From Syntrophorhabdus sp. PtaB.Bin184 (GTDB lineage: Bacteria > Desulfobacterota > Syntrophorhabdia > Syntrophorhabdales > Syntrophorhabdaceae), in NCBI GenBank assembly GCA_002067555.1, contig MVQQ01000202.1:1-21889 (forward strand): DNA of 21,889 nucleotides, in the 5' to 3' direction. The notes under the pieces are model-generated. The model had not been told where the DNA came from, made no database searches, and saw nothing but the letters and a program-made list of their open reading frames with translations. A program made the position numbers and the translations under genes. Of this stretch, positions 7,912 through 14,817 are shown piece after piece (position 1 is the first letter of the stretch; every line of letters begins with the position of its first letter).

Positions 7912-8898
7912 ACCCTGGAACCCTTGAGCCGTCTTTTCATCTTTGACGATCTCTATCTCGTTCGATATGGTCGATGCCGGCATCTGTTCGAAGGGTCTCT
8001 TGCAGAAATCGAAGCGGATCCTGTATCGGCCCGGTGCCAGTCCAGGGGGAAGCGTTGCGTGGATCGATCGAGAGGCGTTCCGGTCCTTTATCATAACGCA
8101 CTCTTCCCCGTCCCGCCCTTCGATCGTCAACACCGTCGTGCCGTTCTTCCCGTCGCCGTCCTTGAGCAGCTCGGCAGTCTTCCGGACCCCGAAGGGGAAA
8201 TCACTCAACGATGTGAGGAAGAAGCGGACCCTTTCCCCCTGCCTGTAGCGGTCATATTCTGTCGAAAGATAGAGCTTGCGGTTGAATTCGCTCTCCTTCG
8301 TGCCCGTTTTTGACGTTGCCGCTTCCCAGAAGCGGGGTCTTCCGGAATCGAAATGGATGTATGTGCCTCCATAATGACCGACGCCGCAGCAGTTCTCCCT
8401 GCGGATCATCTCCCAGAGGGTCTTTCCGTCAACCCCGTCCAGGTAGAAGTCGAGCGCCATGCCGTCCATGTGGGTGCTCGTCCTCGCCACGTTGCCGCCG
8501 GACTTCTTCAACTTCAGGTTGTAGGCGGGGCTTCTGTACCCGGAAATGAGGTGGATCATCTCGCCCGGGGCGATCCTGTCGGTAAAATAGTCGAGCAGGA
8601 CGAGAAGCCTCAGGGAGATATGCTCTCCCTTCCGGCCGCCGCCAAAACCGAAGACCCTGTCGATGGCGTCGAGGGCCTCTTCGTTGAACCCGCCCTCGGC
8701 ATCAAAAAGGTTCACCGTCGCTTCCCGCCCGTTATGCTCGTTCCGTATGCTCATCTTCCCGTCCCCCATCCGGAAGAAACGGACAGGGTCGGAGGATGAC
8801 ATCCCCGGGCAGGGGAAGAGTATGAGCAATGAAACGGCGATCAACAGAGACCGGTTCAACAGTGAAAGGCGCGAAACTGCCATGTCGGACAAAATCAT
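7879..8898 (-). CDS. Secreted DUF882 / M15-type murein peptidase-like protein
   Basis: 339-residue exported protein. After a basic n-region, a hydrophobic stretch (LLIAVSLLILF) marks a Sec signal peptide. The DUF882 (peptidase M15-like) domain spans about residues 65-190 and contains ISGYRSPAYN, the zinc motif THMDGMALDF (His143 and Asp150 in this numbering) and YIHFD (His182), so the metal ligands of a D,D-type murein endopeptidase are present. About 130 C-terminal residues form an additional beta-rich region of unknown function. The last dozen residues (GFQGSRVQEE) are translated from an intergenic repeat, so the original stop was probably altered. A promoter TTGCAT-N17-TATAAT places the transcript start almost at the first ATG; the ATG at 8883 is the alternative start. 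Confidence 0.85.
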   Translation of the reverse strand: MILSDMAVSRLSLLNRSLLIAVSLLILFPCPGMSSSDPVRFFRMGDGKMSIRNEHNGREATVNLFDAEGGFNEEALDAIDRVFGFGGGRKGEHISLRLLVLLDYFTDRIAPGEMIHLISGYRSPAYNLKLKKSGGNVARTSTHMDGMALDFYLDGVDGKTLWEMIRRENCCGVGHYGGTYIHFDSGRPRFWEAATSKTGTKESEFNRKLYLSTEYDRYRQGERVRFFLTSLSDFPFGVRKTAELLKDGDGKNGTTVLTIEGRDGEECVMIKDRNASRSIHATLPPGLAPGRYRIRFDFCKRPFEQMPASTISNEIEIVKDEKTAQGFQGSRVQEEKKPR

Positions 8899-8903
8899 GG
8901 AGA

Positions 8904-8932
8904 ATTATAATAGGTTACCAGGGGATATGCAA
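8904..8932 (-). promoter_or_regulatory. Sigma-70 promoter of the DUF882 gene, possibly leaderless
   Basis: On the minus strand TTGCAT (8932-8927), a 17-base spacer and a perfect TATAAT (8909-8904). Predicted transcription would start within a base or two of the ATG at 8898-8896, giving a leaderless message or a 14-base leader to the ATG at 8883. Confidence 0.6.
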
Positions 8933-8960
8933 CCCAAAGGCTGTTCAAGGGATAACAAAT

Positions 8961-9160
8961 GTTCCAGGTTTCCGGTTCCAGGTTCCAGGTTTCACGGAAC
9001 AGACAGTTGCGGGTTCCGGGTTGCGTAGTGCGAGTCAAAGCCAAAAGAGTGCAGTTCTGACCCGATCGGTTGCACTGGTCAATAATTGTGTTGACAGGCG
9101 CCCGGTACGGAGTTTGTCTTTTTCCTGGAACCTGAAACGTGGAACCTGGAACCGCTTTCC
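8961..9160. repeat. Heptad repeat pair GGTTCCA in inverted orientation, in a 398-base gap
   Basis: The gap 8899-9296 holds no convincing gene. Copies of a 7-base unit (GGTTCCA/AGGTTCC) run at 8961-9000, and the reverse-complement units (TGGAACC) at 9121-9160, so the two clusters could pair around a roughly 120-base spacer. TTGACA at 9091-9096 is a perfect -35, but the -10 17 bases on (TTGTCT) is poor, so I do not claim a promoter. Confidence 0.7.
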
Positions 9161-9296
9161 GGTTTTGCCTCTTGCAATAAGTCGGCAATTCGTGGACAAT
9201 GGAGAGAAATCTGGGGCATGAGCAGGGTTCCCGAAGATTCATTTGCCTGCCAGGGAACATCTCAGTCCCAAGACACCCTGGAAGGAGTGCCCGAAT

Positions 9297-9890
9297 ATGA
9301 GAAAGAGATACATCATCCTTGTCGTTCTTGCGTTTCTCGTGTGTCTTGCCCCGGCGGTTCGGTCTGCTGATGAAAAGGTACAGGACGCCTCCTACTGGAG
9401 GACTGAAGGCGACAAATACGTCCAGATGCGGGAATATGACAAAGCGATCGAATGCTACAAGAAGTCCCACGCCATGGACCCCCTGCATGCCCGGACCGTT
9501 TTTCGCATAGCGTTCTCCTATGATGCGCAGGGAAAATTCGGTGAGTCCCCGCCTTATCTTGACAAGGCGCTGGAACTTGTCAAGTCGGGGAAGGACAGTT
9601 CAAAGCTTCCCATCGGCGACATTTACGCGGAGAAAGGCTACATATTGATATTGACGGGAAAGTACAGGGACGCTTTGCCTGTCTACGACCTTGCCATCGA
9701 GAGCGATCCGAAATGGTCCTATCCGGTATTCTGGAAAGCCTACGCGCACTTCAAACTGAATGATTACGGAAAGGCCCTTGAGCTGTGCAACAAGGTGCTT
9801 CAGATGGAACCGAACCACAAAGATGCCCTGAAGCTCAAAGGGATGATAGAGCAGCAGCAACCAGCACCGCCGTCATCACCGAAGAAATAG
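9297..9890 (+). CDS. Exported tetratricopeptide-repeat protein
   Basis: 197 residues. A Sec signal peptide (RKRY, hydrophobic core, probable cleavage after VRSA at residue 24) is followed by about four TPR units: roughly 31-64, 65-98, 107-138 and 141-175, with typical G/A/Y spacing such as WRTEGDKYVQMREYDKAIE and KAYAHFKLNDYGKALE. The C-terminus is a Q/P-rich tail. The segment has no lipobox. The ATG at 9297 has AAGGAG about 10 bases upstream; an in-frame ATG at 9243 would bury the signal peptide. It is likely a periplasmic scaffold for protein contacts. No partner genes sit next to it, so its role is unknown. Confidence 0.88.
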   Translation: MRKRYIILVVLAFLVCLAPAVRSADEKVQDASYWRTEGDKYVQMREYDKAIECYKKSHAMDPLHARTVFRIAFSYDAQGKFGESPPYLDKALELVKSGKDSSKLPIGDIYAEKGYILILTGKYRDALPVYDLAIESDPKWSYPVFWKAYAHFKLNDYGKALELCNKVLQMEPNHKDALKLKGMIEQQQPAPPSSPKK

Positions 9891-9930
9891 GGGCTGGAGC
9901 CACGCTTCGGACCACGCCCGGCGAGAGACG

Positions 9931-9957
9931 GTTTAAAGTTTCAGGTTCCAGGTTAAG
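9931..9957. repeat. Short copy of the GGTTCCA heptad repeat
   Basis: AGTTTCAGGTTCCAGGTTAA lies in the 172-base gap between the TPR and monooxygenase genes and matches the units at 8961-9000. Confidence 0.55.
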
Positions 9958-10062
9958 GACAAAGAAAAGAAGCCGGCGGCATCCCGCCACGCAGCATTTG
10001 ATAATAGTCCGACGTCATGCTATAAACTTCACCTCATCCATACAGAAAGAGGAGGTATTGGA

Positions 10063-10356
10063 ATGGTCACACTTATCGCCAGGCTGCCGATCGTGGAAGG
10101 AAAGATGGATGAAGCGTTGGCGGCGTTCAAGACATTGATGCCTGAAGTAGCCAAGGAAGAAGGAACGGTCCTGTATTCTCTCAACGTGGAGAAGGCCGAC
10201 CCGAACACCCTTGTCGTGGTCGAGCAATACAGGGACAAGGATTCCCTGAAGTTCCACTCGTCGACGCCCTACCTGAAAGAGTTCTTTGAAAAGAGCGCCT
10301 CATTCACGAGAGGAAAGTCGGAGGTCGTCATCATGGAGGAGATAAGCAGGACCTGA
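10063..10356 (+). CDS. ABM-superfamily (antibiotic biosynthesis monooxygenase / YgiN-like) protein
   Basis: 97-residue dimeric alpha-beta ferredoxin-like fold of the ABM family (PF03992). Visible hallmarks are the first strand with a following helix (VTLIARLPIVEGKMDEALAA), the central EEGTVLYSLN block and VVVEQYRDKDSLKFHSSTPY, where the His is conserved. Relatives include the quinol monooxygenase YgiN and heme-degrading or cofactor-free oxygenases; in an anaerobe the role may be quinone redox or an unknown one. An AAAGAGGAGG site lies about eight bases before the ATG. The next gene converges on it 28 bases downstream. Confidence 0.88.
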   Translation: MVTLIARLPIVEGKMDEALAAFKTLMPEVAKEEGTVLYSLNVEKADPNTLVVVEQYRDKDSLKFHSSTPYLKEFFEKSASFTRGKSEVVIMEEISRT

Positions 10357-10384
10357 GAGGCACCCGCCCAGGTTCCCGCTCCGG

Positions 10385-10690
10385 CTACTCCATGATTGTC
10401 CCCTTGCCGGTCTTCTGGTATTCGAGGACCACATGCTCGGCAAAGGCCGTTCTCGCCTGGGAATTGGGTATGAACCCCCGCGACCTGCACCAATCGAGAA
10501 ACGTTTCCGGATCGAAATCCGCCCGGATGGCTATATTGCCGGTACGCCTGATCTCTTCGAGTTCCCTCCTGACAAGGGTCTTCCACTCCTCGAAAGTAGC
10601 CGGCATATTCTCAGAATCCGCAAAGATTTCACGCGCCCTGCGGTAGGCCGGCTCATCCTTGAAACATACGATCCCCACAACATAGCTCAA
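10385..10690 (-). CDS. Uncharacterised 101-residue protein with TTG start
   Basis: I do not recognise the family. The protein is soluble, mixed alpha/beta and rich in charged residues. It opens with SYVVGIVCFKDEPAYRRARE, has a helix-rich middle (TFEEWKTLVRRELEEIRRTG), a DPETFLDWCRSRG block, and ends with YQKTGKGTIME. I place the start at the TTG at 10690 because AGGAGGAGG (10706-10698) stands exactly seven bases before it; the nominal ATG at 10709 would put that SD inside the gene. It is a single gene convergent with the ABM protein. Confidence 0.7.
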   Translation of the reverse strand: MSYVVGIVCFKDEPAYRRAREIFADSENMPATFEEWKTLVRRELEEIRRTGNIAIRADFDPETFLDWCRSRGFIPNSQARTAFAEHVVLEYQKTGKGTIME

Positions 10691-10752
10691 TGTGCCACCT
10701 CCTCCTATCATTCTTGCAGAATATGAACCGTTCCGCAAGGGACAGGAAGAAG

Positions 10753-10785
10753 GTTCCAGAGTTCAAGGGTTCAAGGGTCAAAGAT
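10753..10785. repeat. 33-bp direct repeat, copy 1
   Basis: It runs from GTTCCAGAGTTCAAGG to GGGTCAAAGAT and is identical over 33 bases to 12874-12906 in the same orientation. A diverged inverted relative lies at about 7897-7950 at the end of the DUF882 gene. Confidence 0.85.
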
Positions 10786-10793
10786 AAAGTATG

Positions 10794-10928
10794 TCAACGG
10801 TTCAGGAACGCCCCGTATTCTGATATCGGCACCGCAGGAGAGAACTCACCTTCGATAGTCTTGGTCATACAGTCAATGTCCCCGGCAGACACATCAAGTT
10901 CCGGTGTTCGGACCACCTTGACCGTCAT
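10794..10928 (-). CDS. Possible 44-residue small protein
   Basis: ATG at 10928, TGA at 10796-10794. The product starts MTVKVVRTPELDVSAG and ends SEYGAFLNR: a normal-looking soluble composition with no membrane segment. AGGGGAG lies about nine bases before the ATG. It follows the C39 peptidase gene on the same strand by about 100 bases and may be co-transcribed. It could equally be the remnant of a longer gene, because the frame stays open upstream. I know of no homologue. Confidence 0.3.
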   Translation of the reverse strand: MTVKVVRTPELDVSAGDIDCMTKTIEGEFSPAVPISEYGAFLNR

Positions 10929-11027
10929 CGGTGTGTTCTCCCCTGTATCTTCCTGCCGCCTCCTCAGCCCGCAGGCCCTTTCAAGTCTGCCCTGTGGCCT
11001 CGGGCACTCGTTGCGTTCCCTGTGTCA

Positions 11028-11726
11028 TCAGTCCGCCTTCTCGATCTCCCATCCGTTGGCATCGCACCAGGCCTTCGCTGCTGCGTACCAGGACTCGTTG
11101 TACGGCGTGATCTCAGTGACTGGAGTTATTACCTTTGGCCTGACGTAAACAGCCTTCATGTTGAAAACGCCGAGCGTTGACAGGGAGATAGTCCTTATCA
11201 GAGGGACGTGCCCGCAAAGGACGGTGACGTACTTGCTATAGATCGTGGGGCCGTCAGTATATTCGGTCAAAACCAACCAGTGGTTCAGGTCGTAGGACAG
11301 TATCAGGACCGGACGCCCCGCATTCAGTTCGGACTTGATATCCGCCCATTTCACCGTGGATCTGGTCAGAACCACCTCCGCCTCATATCCTTTGTCTGCA
11401 AAGTATCTTGCAAGTCCGCTTCTCATGGTGTCGGGGTACGTATAAGTCCCGGTGTAGCCGCTGTAGACGAGCATTGTCCGGAACAGTTCATACATCGCGG
11501 CCGACGTGTCCGGGATCTCCCCTGAGGGTTGCCCGTTCATCAGATTGGGGTATCCGTTCCGGGCCCAGTAGGCGACAAGCTCCGTCGCAACCGTGGGTCC
11601 GCAGATGTACCTGTAACCCAGTGTGGCGGTGAAGATGTCCTGATCGATTGCCGGGACATCCAGAGCCGCGTTCCCGACCGTTACCATCGCCAATGCTATG
11701 GCAATCGCGAGCAATACACTCTTCAT
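11028..11726 (-). CDS. Secreted C39-like (papain-fold) peptidase
   Basis: 232 residues with a clean signal peptide (MKSVLLAIAIALAMVTVGNA, cleavage before ALDVP). The mature part has the C39-like catalytic cysteine motif YRYICGPTVATELVAYW (Cys42) and the histidine in DLNHWLVLTEY (His149), with typical spacing for C39_2-type domains; there is no ABC-transporter part, so it is a free-standing exported protein. Family roles are proteolysis or bacteriocin-leader-like cleavage; the substrate here is unknown. A GGGAGG site lies about eight bases before the ATG at 11726, preferred over the in-frame ATG at 11783. The ATG overlaps the stop of the upstream ORF as ATGA. Confidence 0.82.
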   Translation of the reverse strand: MKSVLLAIAIALAMVTVGNAALDVPAIDQDIFTATLGYRYICGPTVATELVAYWARNGYPNLMNGQPSGEIPDTSAAMYELFRTMLVYSGYTGTYTYPDTMRSGLARYFADKGYEAEVVLTRSTVKWADIKSELNAGRPVLILSYDLNHWLVLTEYTDGPTIYSKYVTVLCGHVPLIRTISLSTLGVFNMKAVYVRPKVITPVTEITPYNESWYAAAKAWCDANGWEIEKAD

Positions 11727-12352
11727 GATCGCTTTGCCTCCCTGATGTTGCTTCTTGTCCCCGGATGTTCTCCACCGGAACAAAACGGGGACGCTTCCGT
11801 TGTGCCAACAGCGTGTGTGCTATCCTGTTTGTCTTCTGTGATACGTTCTTGACGGCATGTATGTGTCAGCCTGGTTGTCTTTCCCGGTACTCCGTGGCCT
11901 TCAAGCGTGACCTGGCAAAACGAACAAGAACAAGCAGAAGGGAAAGATGTGCAACTGGACGGGTTTCCGTTGTGTGCTGTCGTTCCCTTGCCTCGTTTCC
12001 GCTTTTCACATCCAACTTGCGGACCTTCGAGGAGACGGGCAGGCGTTCTCCCACGACACTTCATCATGGCCCGCGTTCCGAGAAGGCGGCGTTCGATCGC
12101 TTCCGGTCGTGTACGGGCATACCTCACGCTATTCTTCTTATTTTGTCGCTGATCGGTCCCTACAAGATCTGAATGGTGGTCGTGCTTCTGTGCCTCACCG
12201 GGCTTGAACGAAAATGACACTGCGGCTGGATACCGCGAAATTGCTGCAACCGACGGTTCCTGGAGGGTAAAGCCATAGTGAGAAGGTGCTGCTGCGATAG
12301 CTGTCATCAATGCCGCAATAACGATGAGCGACAGGCCGGCTGCATAACGCAT
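11723..12352 (-). CDS. Doubtful secreted ORF upstream of the C39 peptidase, possibly degraded
   Basis: The 5' part looks genuine: AAGGAGAAAGGA directly before an ATG at 12352 and a good signal peptide (LSLIVIAALMTAIAA, then APSHYGFTLQEPS). From about residue 65 on, the protein turns Arg/Cys/Thr-rich and low in hydrophobic residues (for example CEKRKRGKGTTAHNG), as if translated out of frame or from non-coding DNA. The frame nevertheless stays open for 209 codons and ends in an ATGA overlap with the peptidase gene. Either it is a true but unusual small secreted partner or a gene damaged by a frameshift near 12150. No family is recognised. Confidence 0.35.
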   Translation of the reverse strand: MRYAAGLSLIVIAALMTAIAAAPSHYGFTLQEPSVAAISRYPAAVSFSFKPGEAQKHDHHSDLVGTDQRQNKKNSVRYARTRPEAIERRLLGTRAMMKCRGRTPARLLEGPQVGCEKRKRGKGTTAHNGNPSSCTSFPSACSCSFCQVTLEGHGVPGKTTRLTHTCRQERITEDKQDSTHAVGTTEASPFCSGGEHPGTRSNIREAKRS

Positions 12353-12792
12353 TCCTTTCTCCTTCGGTGGAGTGCTCGTTTCCGAAACCTCCATCCTCTC
12401 AACGCCAGACAACAATCTCGATGATCTCTTCGTAATCTCTGCGATGGTATTTGTGATTCCGGGGAAGAGATGACGGGCAAAGCGCGTTTGTTCTCCCTGA
12501 TGGCTGCAACACCAACCGGCGCGGAGATACTTGCTCAAGCAAAGCAACCGGAGCCTCCCGCGCAACGCGCAAAGATCCTTTTATGTCTTATCCGCTTTCC
12601 TATGGATCCAAATACTCACTGCGCCCGACTGATACTGCCCCTGATGCGCTCGATTGGATATAATTGAAGGACGGATACCGTTGACCCGTCTCTGTGGTGG
12701 CAAAACCAAATGAAGAGTTCTTGGTGACTGTCTTTATGCTATCAAGGTATCATGGATCGTATAGCACCTAATTCTCTTGCTGTCAAGGGGAG

Positions 12793-12852
12793 CACAAACC
12801 GGCACAGCACAAACCGGCACAAACCGGCACAGCACAAACCGGCACAAACCGG
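12793..12852. repeat. Compound tandem repeat of CACAAACCGG
   Basis: The order is CACAAACCGG, CACAG, CACAAACCGG, repeated twice (25-base period) and followed by one more CACAAACCGG; a diverged unit (CAAGTACAAGCCGG) follows. The repeats are perfect, which suggests recent slippage-type growth. Confidence 0.9.
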
Positions 12853-12873
12853 CAAGTACAAGCCGGTAAGACC

Positions 12874-12906
12874 GTTCCAGAGTTCAAGGGTTCAAGGGTC
12901 AAAGAT
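12874..12906. repeat. 33-bp direct repeat, copy 2
   Basis: Identical to 10753-10785 in the same orientation; the two copies bracket about 2.1 kb with the C39 peptidase locus. Confidence 0.85.
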
Positions 12907-13127
12907 GAAGAAGGGGATCAGAGGATGCTGACCGGGATGGACAGGTTTCGCTCGGTCAATGCCTGTCAATATCGTCCATTATGCATTCCAAATGCAATAT
13001 AGCCGATGATTCGCCATGTGGTAATACATGAACCTCCCGGCGAATCGCCTCGCTAGAAAGATGAAACCGCTTGGTAATGGGGGAGTAATGCCGCAGATTG
13101 CGGGGCGCGTGGTTTTGGTTCTCCCGG

Positions 13128-13312
13128 GCAGCCACGCTTAAGGATCACACCCGTTACGTGCTTTCGACTCGCTCGATGCTCATTGCGGACGGAGGTAGGT
13201 TACGGAATGCCCGGTGGTCGTCCGCAGACATGAGTTGCTTCCGTGTTGCCAGCCCGTGCAGTCAGACGCATCGGTCCCGGCCACTTCCGTGCCCGGTCCG
13301 CGCTCCCCGAAA
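13128..13312 (+). repeat. Left inverted repeat of the ATPase-nuclease-TIR cassette
   Basis: It contains a 25-bp block (13128-13152) and a 52-bp block (13261-13312) that occur perfectly as reverse complements at 16769-16793 and 16583-16634. The stretch between the blocks is alignable but diverged (shared GCGGAC.GAGGT and TCCGCAG.CATGA). It has no coding character. Confidence 0.9.
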
Positions 13313-13478
13313 ACAGTCTACCGGTTGCCCAGGTTTACCCGGAAACTGGAACCTTTCTTGTTTTTTGAAAGTGCCGATCTCGCATTGCCGTTTCAGCTGG
13401 GGCGACTCAATCCTGATCAAATCATCTTAATTCATCTGAAGATAACGGTGTGAAGGAAAAGGAGCGCCAAACTAGTGG

Positions 13479-14240
13479 TTATATAAGTCCGGTGACCTGT
13501 AGCTCTCGTTCAATATCGATGACTCTTTCTTCGATATTGTCTCTGAAATGGACGCGAGAAATACCGTCAATATCAGAATGCACCGTCGTTCCCTCCTGTA
13601 ACAAGAGACAAACCCTCGCAATCCCAAGTCGGCCGACGAACCAACCAACTTCGAAAATTACATTAGGGCGTGCTTGCAAGTAATCTGCTCCATGATTTCC
13701 TACTAAGTCGTCTCTAGTCATGAGGGCGAAGGCCATCACGCAGGTTGAAGCAGCATCCTCATATTTCTCGAGCAAAGCCCTGCTCATTCCTGGTCGCTCC
13801 ATCATGAGCACTGGATTAAGATGGAAGTAATCTTTCAATAGCAGTCTCAGACGCAGAGTATTCGTCTCATCTCGACCATGAATTATAAACACGTTCTTTC
13901 CCACCGGCGGCGGGGAAGCGTACGATTTGGACGTCGTCGCTCCCTGCCCCGAGAAGAACTCGAACCACTTCAAGAAATTCTGAAACTGTTGGAACAACGA
14001 TAGATACTGATCGTGCGTTAGGTATTTCAGATTCTTTATCGCGTCCGAAAATTTTGTCACAATAGGTGCATTGGTGCCGTAAAGCTTGACAAGCTGAAAC
14101 CGGGCTGAGTGAAGAAACCGGAAACAAAGTCCCTTCTTCTCGAAATCCTTGAGCGAGTCAGTGCCAAAGGCTTCCGCCTTATGAAGTCCTAGTATGATAG
14201 CCGTCGCGCTTGTGCTTGTTGTTCCAGAATTATCGTGCAA
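13479..14240 (-). CDS. TIR-like (PF10137-type) predicted NAD-hydrolase effector
   Basis: 253 residues. The N-terminal half is helical (about 28-100) with no family recognised. The C-terminal half is the TIR-like nucleotide-binding domain known from CBASS/Pycsar effectors and stand-alone defence proteins: VFIIHGRDE (117-125), LLEKYED (156-162, Glu158 a candidate catalytic residue), FALMTRDDLVG (171-181), ARPNVIFEVGWFVGRLG (190-206) and SDIDGI (222-227). Relatives deplete NAD+ when triggered. The only in-frame start before the domain is a TTG at 14240 with a weak SD; an ATG at 14252 in another frame ends after five codons, so the true start or a sequence error needs attention. It is the last gene of the operon, 25 bases after the nuclease-like gene. 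Confidence 0.82.
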   Translation of the reverse strand: MHDNSGTTSTSATAIILGLHKAEAFGTDSLKDFEKKGLCFRFLHSARFQLVKLYGTNAPIVTKFSDAIKNLKYLTHDQYLSLFQQFQNFLKWFEFFSGQGATTSKSYASPPPVGKNVFIIHGRDETNTLRLRLLLKDYFHLNPVLMMERPGMSRALLEKYEDAASTCVMAFALMTRDDLVGNHGADYLQARPNVIFEVGWFVGRLGIARVCLLLQEGTTVHSDIDGISRVHFRDNIEERVIDIERELQVTGLI

Positions 14241-14265
14241 TCTTCATTCTCACGTATGTGCGCTC

Positions 14266-14817
14266 TTATCGGCCTACCAAGTGGTTAAACTCTTGTCTGT
14301 TTGGCCAAGCGACCTTCATCATTTTCTCCGGGCTGTCATTGATCTCTGCTGTACGCTCTATTTGCGTTCTTTTCTTGGGAATACCTGTATGTCCAAAACT
14401 TACAAAACGATATTGGTAATCATCCAAGAAATTTGTCTCCTTCCAGAAGACCTTTCCAATTTGCTGACAATAGTCAACAAAACAACGCGAACCTGAAAGC
14501 TGTTTAATGATGTCTTCCCTGGATCCTTTTGTCTTCTTCATTTCTATGAAGAGAATGCGTTTTTTTGCACCAGTATTTGCAATGATTACATAATCCGCTC
14601 TTTTGCACTCACCCTTGGTTCCACAGAATATTGTATCGGGTGCTTGAAACTTATCCGCTTTGACAACCAAAGCATCCGCGGGCAATCCTGCTATGGTTAC
14701 GCATGAGTTGGGCATCTGGGATTCAACGAGTTTTACCGATGCTCTGCCCCTCTCAATTGTTAACGGGACTCTGGCAGCGGGTTTAATCAGTTGATCAAGA
14801 ATACGCAAATCAGGCAT
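14266..14817 (-). CDS. PD-(D/E)XK nuclease-like protein, middle gene of cassette
   Basis: 183 residues. The core reads RADYVIIANTG (Asp75), ILFIEMKKTKG (Glu92, Lys94) and DIIKQLSGS (Gln106), the D...ExK...Q arrangement of PD-(D/E)XK nucleases on a predicted beta-beta-alpha core, followed by a helix (RCFVDYCQQIGKVF). No named family was recognised. The start at 14817 follows GGGGAGG and overlaps the ATPase stop as TGATG, so the two are made together and probably act as a complex. A nuclease paired with an OLD-like ATPase is a common defence theme (Gabija, Septu and PARIS follow the same logic with other nuclease or TOPRIM types). The active-site assignment is by motif only. Confidence 0.65.
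   Translation of the reverse strand: MPDLRILDQLIKPAARVPLTIERGRASVKLVESQMPNSCVTIAGLPADALVVKADKFQAPDTIFCGTKGECKRADYVIIANTGAKKRILFIEMKKTKGSREDIIKQLSGSRCFVDYCQQIGKVFWKETNFLDDYQYRFVSFGHTGIPKKRTQIERTAEINDSPEKMMKVAWPNRQEFNHLVGR

Larger units (their letters stand above)
12353..13478. other. 1.1-kb repeat-rich gap without a convincing gene
   Basis: Nothing here shows a start site, motif or composition of a real protein. It holds a 25-base-period tandem repeat (12793-12852), copy 2 of the 33-bp repeat (12874-12906), a small TGCATT-CCA-AATGCA dyad at 12982-12996, and from 13128 the left inverted repeat of the downstream cassette. Confidence 0.6.

Noticed and set aside
12793..12852. Tandem CACAAACCGG units as a CRISPR array
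   Set aside because: The units are 10 and 5 bases long with no unique spacers, and no cas gene is present.
13098..13453. Small plus-strand ORFs over the left inverted repeat
   Set aside because: The same sequence occurs inverted on the right without a matching frame; products are Arg/Ser/Pro-rich and motif-free.
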